From positions 46,901 to 110,900 of the forward strand of contig NZ_JBEUMS010000020.1 of assembly GCF_040543805.1 (NCBI RefSeq): 64,000 nucleotides of DNA. Direction: 5' to 3'. The DNA comes from Arcicella rosea (GTDB lineage Bacteria; Bacteroidota; Bacteroidia; Cytophagales; Spirosomataceae). The position numbers and the translations under genes were made by a program. This document shows, piece by piece, positions 60,628 to 64,000 of this stretch (within the stretch, counting starts at the first letter, position 1; every line of letters begins with the position of its first letter). Below the pieces are notes generated by a model. That model ran no database searches. It was not told the DNA's origin and worked only from the letters and a program-made list of their open reading frames with translations.

Positions 60628-60742
60628 TAAAATTTTATGTTGAAATATTTAGACGATGTTTTTCCTCAACTAAAAACCTTCGTCGTTTTTCCTGCTGTTT
60701 TAATACAACACGATTTTCTTAGTTTATCAAAAACCCTTAGCG

Positions 60743-60750
60743 TACTTTTG
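60743..60750 (+). promoter_or_regulatory. -7 element for maeB
   Basis: TACTTTTG matches TAnnTTTG, 41 bases before the maeB ATG. No strong -33 box. Confidence 0.45.
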
Positions 60751-60791
60751 CGACAGTTTTTTAAACAAATTCACTTTAGTGACACTTCATT

Positions 60792-63065
60792 ATGAGCCAA
60801 ATCTCAATTAGGAAACAAGATGCGTTAGACTACCACTCTAAAGGTCGCCCAGGCAAAATTGCAGTAATCCCAACCAAAGAAACCGAAACTCAGAGAGACC
60901 TTTCTTTAGCTTATTCTCCAGGCGTAGCAGAGCCATGTTTGGCAATTGCTGCCAACCGTGAAGACGTTTATAAATATACTGCAAAAGGTAATTTAGTAGC
61001 TGTAATTTCAAATGGAACTGCTGTTTTAGGACTTGGGAATATCGGTGCAGAAGCCTCAAAACCAGTAATGGAAGGGAAAGGCGTTTTGTTTAAAATATTC
61101 GCTGATATTGATGTTTTTGATATTGAATTAAATACCGAAGACCCCGAAGAAATTATTCGTACTGTTAAGATTTTAGAACCAACTTTTGGGGGCGTAAATC
61201 TTGAAGATATTAAATCGCCAGAGTGTTTTGAAATTGAGGAAAGATTAAGAAAAGACCTTAATATTCCTATCATGCACGATGACCAACATGGTACTGCCAT
61301 CATTTCGGCAGCGGCTTTGTTGAATGCTTTGGAAATTGTAGGCAAACGTATTGAAGAATGTAAATTTACCATTTCGGGTGCTGGTGCTGCTGCTCTTTCT
61401 TGTGCAAAATTGTACTTAGGATTAGGGGCGAAAGTAGAGAATATTTTGATGTTCGATAAAGACGGTCTGGTTTCTAAACAACGCACAGACCTTAATAAAT
61501 ATGTTCAGCCATTTGCTACAGAACGTACTGATATTCATAACCTAACCGAAGCAATGGTTGGGGCAGATGTATTTCTAGGTTTATCTGTCGGTAATATTGT
61601 TTCTCAACAAATGATAAAATCGATGGCGAAAGATGCTATTGTTTTTGCAATGGCAAACCCAACGCCTGAGATTTCGTATGAAGATGCCGTAGCCGCTCGT
61701 GAAGATATTATCATGGCGACTGGTCGTTCGGATTATCCTAACCAAGTAAACAATGTATTGGGTTTCCCATACATTTTCAGAGGAGCATTGGATGTTCGTG
61801 CTACTGAAATTGATGAAACCATGAAATTGGCGGCAGCAAAAGCTTTAGCTGAATTAGCGAAGAAACCAGTGCCAGACATTGTAAACTTGGCTTATAACGA
61901 AAAGAATCTTTCTTTCGGAAGAAATTATATTATTCCAAAACCCGTTGACCCACGTTTAATTACTACAGTTTCGCCAGCGGTTGCTCGTGCGGCAATGGAA
62001 GCTGGTTTGGCTCGACAACCGATTTTAGATTGGGATGCCTACGAACAAGAATTAAGCAAACGTTTGGGCTTGGATAACCAATTGATGAAGTATATTTTCA
62101 ACCGTGCAAAACGTTCGCCTAAGCGTGTGGTATTTGCTGACGCTGAAAATCTGAAAGTATTAAAATCTGTTCAGCAATCGAAAGATGAAGGAATTTGTAT
62201 TCCGATTTTGTTGGGAGATAAAAATAAAATCAAGCGAATTATTCAAGAGAATAATCTGGATTTGAATGAAGTACAAATCATTGATACTCGTGCGCCAGAA
62301 ACCCTTGAACGATTGAGAGAATACGGTGATATTTTCTTCAATAAAAGAAAACGTAAAGGTTACAATCAATACGAAGCCCATAAACAGATGCAAGTAAGAA
62401 GTTACTTCGCTTCGATGATGGTAGAAACGGGTGATGCTGACTGTGTGATTTCAGGTCTTACTCGTAATTATCCAGATGCTATTCGTCCAGCTTTGCAGAT
62501 TATTGGTCGTGAAGATGGCGTGAAGAAAGTAGCGGGTATGTACATTTTATTGACGAAAAAAGGTCCTGTATTTTTCTCAGATACAACCGTGAATTTCAAC
62601 CCAAGCGTTGAAGATATTGTTGAAATTACAGAACTCACTGCTAAAGCCGTAGAACGTTTCAACTTGAAACCAAGAATTGCTTTGTTGACCTATTCCAACT
62701 TTGGTACTGCCAACGGAGAAGATGCCGTAAAAATGCGTGAAGCAACGGCTATTTTACAGAAAAAGCATCCAGAAATGATTGTAGAAGGTGAAATGCAAGC
62801 ACATTTGGCTTTTGATAATGAGTTGATTAAAGAGAATTATCCTTTCTCTAAATTAGCCGAAGAAGGAGCAAACACTTTAATTTTCCCTAACCTTTCTGCG
62901 GCTAACATTGCTTATAACTTATTGAAAGAAACCAGTGATATTGAGTACATCGGACCAATCCTTTTAGGATTACGTAAACCTGTACACGTATTACAATTAG
63001 GTTCATCAGTTCGTGAGATTGTAAACATGGTAGCCATTGCCGTGGTAGAAGCACAAGGGAAATAA
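60792..63065 (+). CDS. maeB: NADP-dependent malic enzyme with phosphotransacetylase-like C-terminus
   Basis: 757 residues, the long MaeB form. Malic enzyme part (1-425): DLSLAYSPGVAEPC, IMHDDQHGTAII (metal Asp pair), FTISGAGAAALSCAKL (NADP loop) and AMANPTPEISYEDA. C-terminal PTA-like domain (about 430-755: RVVFADAENLKVLKSVQQSKDEG, DCVISGLTRNYPDAIRPALQ, IFPNLSAANIAYNLL), which in relatives binds acetyl-CoA as a regulator. Oxidatively decarboxylates malate to pyruvate and makes NADPH. Opposes pyruvate carboxylase at 18-22 kb. Strong terminator after. Confidence 0.97.
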   Translation: MSQISIRKQDALDYHSKGRPGKIAVIPTKETETQRDLSLAYSPGVAEPCLAIAANREDVYKYTAKGNLVAVISNGTAVLGLGNIGAEASKPVMEGKGVLFKIFADIDVFDIELNTEDPEEIIRTVKILEPTFGGVNLEDIKSPECFEIEERLRKDLNIPIMHDDQHGTAIISAAALLNALEIVGKRIEECKFTISGAGAAALSCAKLYLGLGAKVENILMFDKDGLVSKQRTDLNKYVQPFATERTDIHNLTEAMVGADVFLGLSVGNIVSQQMIKSMAKDAIVFAMANPTPEISYEDAVAAREDIIMATGRSDYPNQVNNVLGFPYIFRGALDVRATEIDETMKLAAAKALAELAKKPVPDIVNLAYNEKNLSFGRNYIIPKPVDPRLITTVSPAVARAAMEAGLARQPILDWDAYEQELSKRLGLDNQLMKYIFNRAKRSPKRVVFADAENLKVLKSVQQSKDEGICIPILLGDKNKIKRIIQENNLDLNEVQIIDTRAPETLERLREYGDIFFNKRKRKGYNQYEAHKQMQVRSYFASMMVETGDADCVISGLTRNYPDAIRPALQIIGREDGVKKVAGMYILLTKKGPVFFSDTTVNFNPSVEDIVEITELTAKAVERFNLKPRIALLTYSNFGTANGEDAVKMREATAILQKKHPEMIVEGEMQAHLAFDNELIKENYPFSKLAEEGANTLIFPNLSAANIAYNLLKETSDIEYIGPILLGLRKPVHVLQLGSSVREIVNMVAIAVVEAQGK

Positions 63066-63100
63066 GTATCAGTTTTCAAGGAAAATAATCATTAAAATAG

Positions 63101-63130
63101 AAAAAGGTCGGGATTAATTCCGACCTTTTT
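63101..63130 (+). terminator. Terminator after maeB
   Basis: Perfect 11-bp stem AAAAAGGTCGG / CCGACCTTTTT with an 8-base loop. Confidence 0.88.
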
Positions 63131-63155
63131 CTATAAAGAGCCAACTCAAAATTCA

Positions 63156-63188
63156 ACTCATGGCAGGACTTAGAGTCATGCCATGAGT
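63156..63188. repeat. Hairpin ACTCATGGCAGGACT/AGTCATGCCATGAGT
   Basis: 15-bp stem with one mismatch and a 3-base loop. Second member of the family seen at 6731 and 63850. Confidence 0.7.
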
Positions 63189-63224
63189 AAAACAACAAAG
63201 GGATATATCTAAATTTATGAATGG

Positions 63225-63602
63225 CTATTTCCCTCGATTAATTAGCTTGTTAATTGAATAATAAAGCGTTAAAATGGAGAAGGCTAGAAACAAAAATATT
63301 GAAATGAAAACCACTATATCCCCATTATAATAAATAGTATTATATTGTGTGAGTAGCAATAAAAAGGAGATAACAATAATTGTAATTGTAACAATATCAT
63401 CTGCTTTATTGTTAAATTTTGAATATTTAGAGTTTAATAAATAAATTATTGAAGTAATTGAAAAGAGACTAAATAGTATTTGCAAAAGACCATCTGTAAA
63501 ACTTAATAGAATTATCAAAAAAACAGGGAATGATAATTTATCTCCAGGAATTATTAACAGTAGCGAAAAAATGATTGTCGGAATTTTATAGTCTCTTTTC
63601 AT
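63225..63602 (-). CDS. Small hypothetical membrane protein
   Basis: 125 residues, very hydrophobic, about four helices (IPTIIFSLLLIIP, FPVFLIILLSF, IVTITIIVISFLLLLTQY, ISIFLFLAFSILTLYY) with a short basic end. No recognised domain. ATG at 63602. AT-rich with many rare-looking ATA codons, so recent acquisition is possible. Flanked by two hairpins of the same family (63156 and 63850). Confidence 0.6.
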   Translation of the reverse strand: MKRDYKIPTIIFSLLLIIPGDKLSFPVFLIILLSFTDGLLQILFSLFSITSIIYLLNSKYSKFNNKADDIVTITIIVISFLLLLTQYNTIYYNGDIVVFISIFLFLAFSILTLYYSINKLINRGK

Positions 63603-63849
63603 AGGTAATTAGTTTAGTGTTATTTTCTTGTGTGAAGAGTCAAATATCTTGATTTTCGTAACTCTTTCAAATATAAAAGATTGCCTTTGAAATTATTCTT
63701 TCTCAGACAAAAAGCCCACTAATTTTCTATCCATACGCTTATATTTTAGTTATGACACAGCTTTTAGTTTGATAATAGTATTTATCTGTTTATCTCTTAG
63801 CTACTTTAAATTCATGTCTTTGTATTAAAAGAGTTTATGATAAAAAACA

Positions 63850-63882
63850 ACTCATGGCATGACTCTAAGTCATGCCATGAGT
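63850..63882. repeat. Perfect hairpin ACTCATGGCATGACT/AGTCATGCCATGAGT
   Basis: 15-bp perfect stem, 3-base loop. Third member of the GGCATGA/TCATGCC family. The 63603-63849 stretch before it shows nothing recognisable. Confidence 0.75.
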
Positions 63883-63907
63883 AACACTTCTCTGATTGGT
63901 TACTTAA

Positions 63908-64000
63908 TCCCTCAGTCGGGAAGCAAAATCCCTCAGTCGGGAAGCAAAATCCCTCAGTCGGGAAGCAAAATCCCTCAGTCGGGAAGCAAAATCCCTCAGT
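63908..64000. repeat. Perfect 21-bp tandem array E (4.4 units, runs off the window)
   Basis: TCCCTCAGTCGGGAAGCAAA plus one A repeats exactly at 63908, 63929, 63950, 63971 and 63992. No base differs between copies. All three plus-strand frames stay open through the repeat. The total size cannot be known from this window. Confidence 0.95.

Noticed and set aside
60968..61486. 172-codon frame opposite malic enzyme
   Set aside because: Shadow of the highly conserved maeB reading frame.
57244..63065. One C4-acid operon from AEC permease through maeB
   Set aside because: A palindromic repeat at 59624, an unrelated aldose epimerase gene and a promoter box before maeB argue for separate units, though a shared metabolic theme remains.
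63908..64000. CRISPR array
   Set aside because: Units are contiguous with no variable spacers, and no cas genes are present in the window; the same holds for arrays A-D.

Overview
The window looks like chromosomal DNA of an AT-rich Bacteroidota, most likely a Cytophagia relative. The evidence is a hybrid two-component sensor of the HTCS type, FecI/FecR/STN-TonB surface signalling, YfiT and BshB1 of bacillithiol metabolism, promoter -7 elements of the TAnnTTTG type, and a tmRNA tag ending YAMAA. The genus cannot be fixed from sequence alone. No phage, plasmid origin, transposase-complete IS, CRISPR array, rRNA or tRNA gene was recognised.

Layout. 1-2.7 kb: a LytS-like kinase with a GG(N/K)-repeat front domain, cut by the window edge, and its LytTR regulator. 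2.9-4.4 kb: a frameshifted DUF4240 lipoprotein gene and a HEPN-like hypothetical. 4.4-5.1 kb: intergenic DNA with a palindrome and a 15-unit 21-bp array. 5.1-10 kb: fumarase, then a pair of unknown membrane proteins with repeated HLHP and WH...PH motifs. 10.3-13.4 kb: DUF4494 protein, a PolX with a lost polymerase site, a second 21-bp array and tmRNA. 13.6-22 kb: hypothetical, TonB receptor, DUF1801, threonine aldolase, and pyruvate carboxylase fused to a gamma-glutamylcyclotransferase-like domain. 22.4-29.8 kb: DUF418, PdxA, a TAT-exported TIM barrel, a 2-hydroxyacid dehydrogenase, methylglyoxal synthase, MATE pump, a third 21-bp array, YfiT. 29.9-36.4 kb: LeuS, a GntR regulator with a divergent paralogue lacking the DNA-binding domain, a ferritin-like protein, GNAT. 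36.5-44.2 kb: phospholipase C-like hydrolase, GH128-like lipoprotein, PAP2 phosphatase, HTCS. 44.5-50.6 kb: phosphodiesterase, hypothetical, a fourth 21-bp array, lone LytTR protein, PdxH, BshB1, M23/LysM peptidase, TrxB. 50.9-57.2 kb: exported phosphatase, then ECF sigma, FecR and STN-TonB receptor. 57.2-63.6 kb: AEC permease, dicarboxylate symporter, aldose epimerase, malic enzyme, small membrane protein. The last 93 bases are a perfect 21-bp tandem repeat that runs off the end.

How genes may work together (inference). Fumarase, pyruvate carboxylase, malic enzyme, the AEC permease and the DctA/GltP-type symporter all handle C4 acids around the TCA cycle, but they lie in separate transcription units. 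YfiT and BshB1 share bacillithiol metabolism. Sigma, FecR and the STN receptor form one envelope signalling relay.

The most unusual signal is non-coding. At least five loci carry repeats locked to a 21-bp register (two DNA helical turns), with a different sequence at most loci; two loci 17 kb apart share one family. Next are the pyruvate carboxylase fusion, the PolX with degraded polymerase residues, the duplicated-motif membrane pair, the DNA-binding-less GntR paralogue, and the solenoid-bearing LytS kinase.
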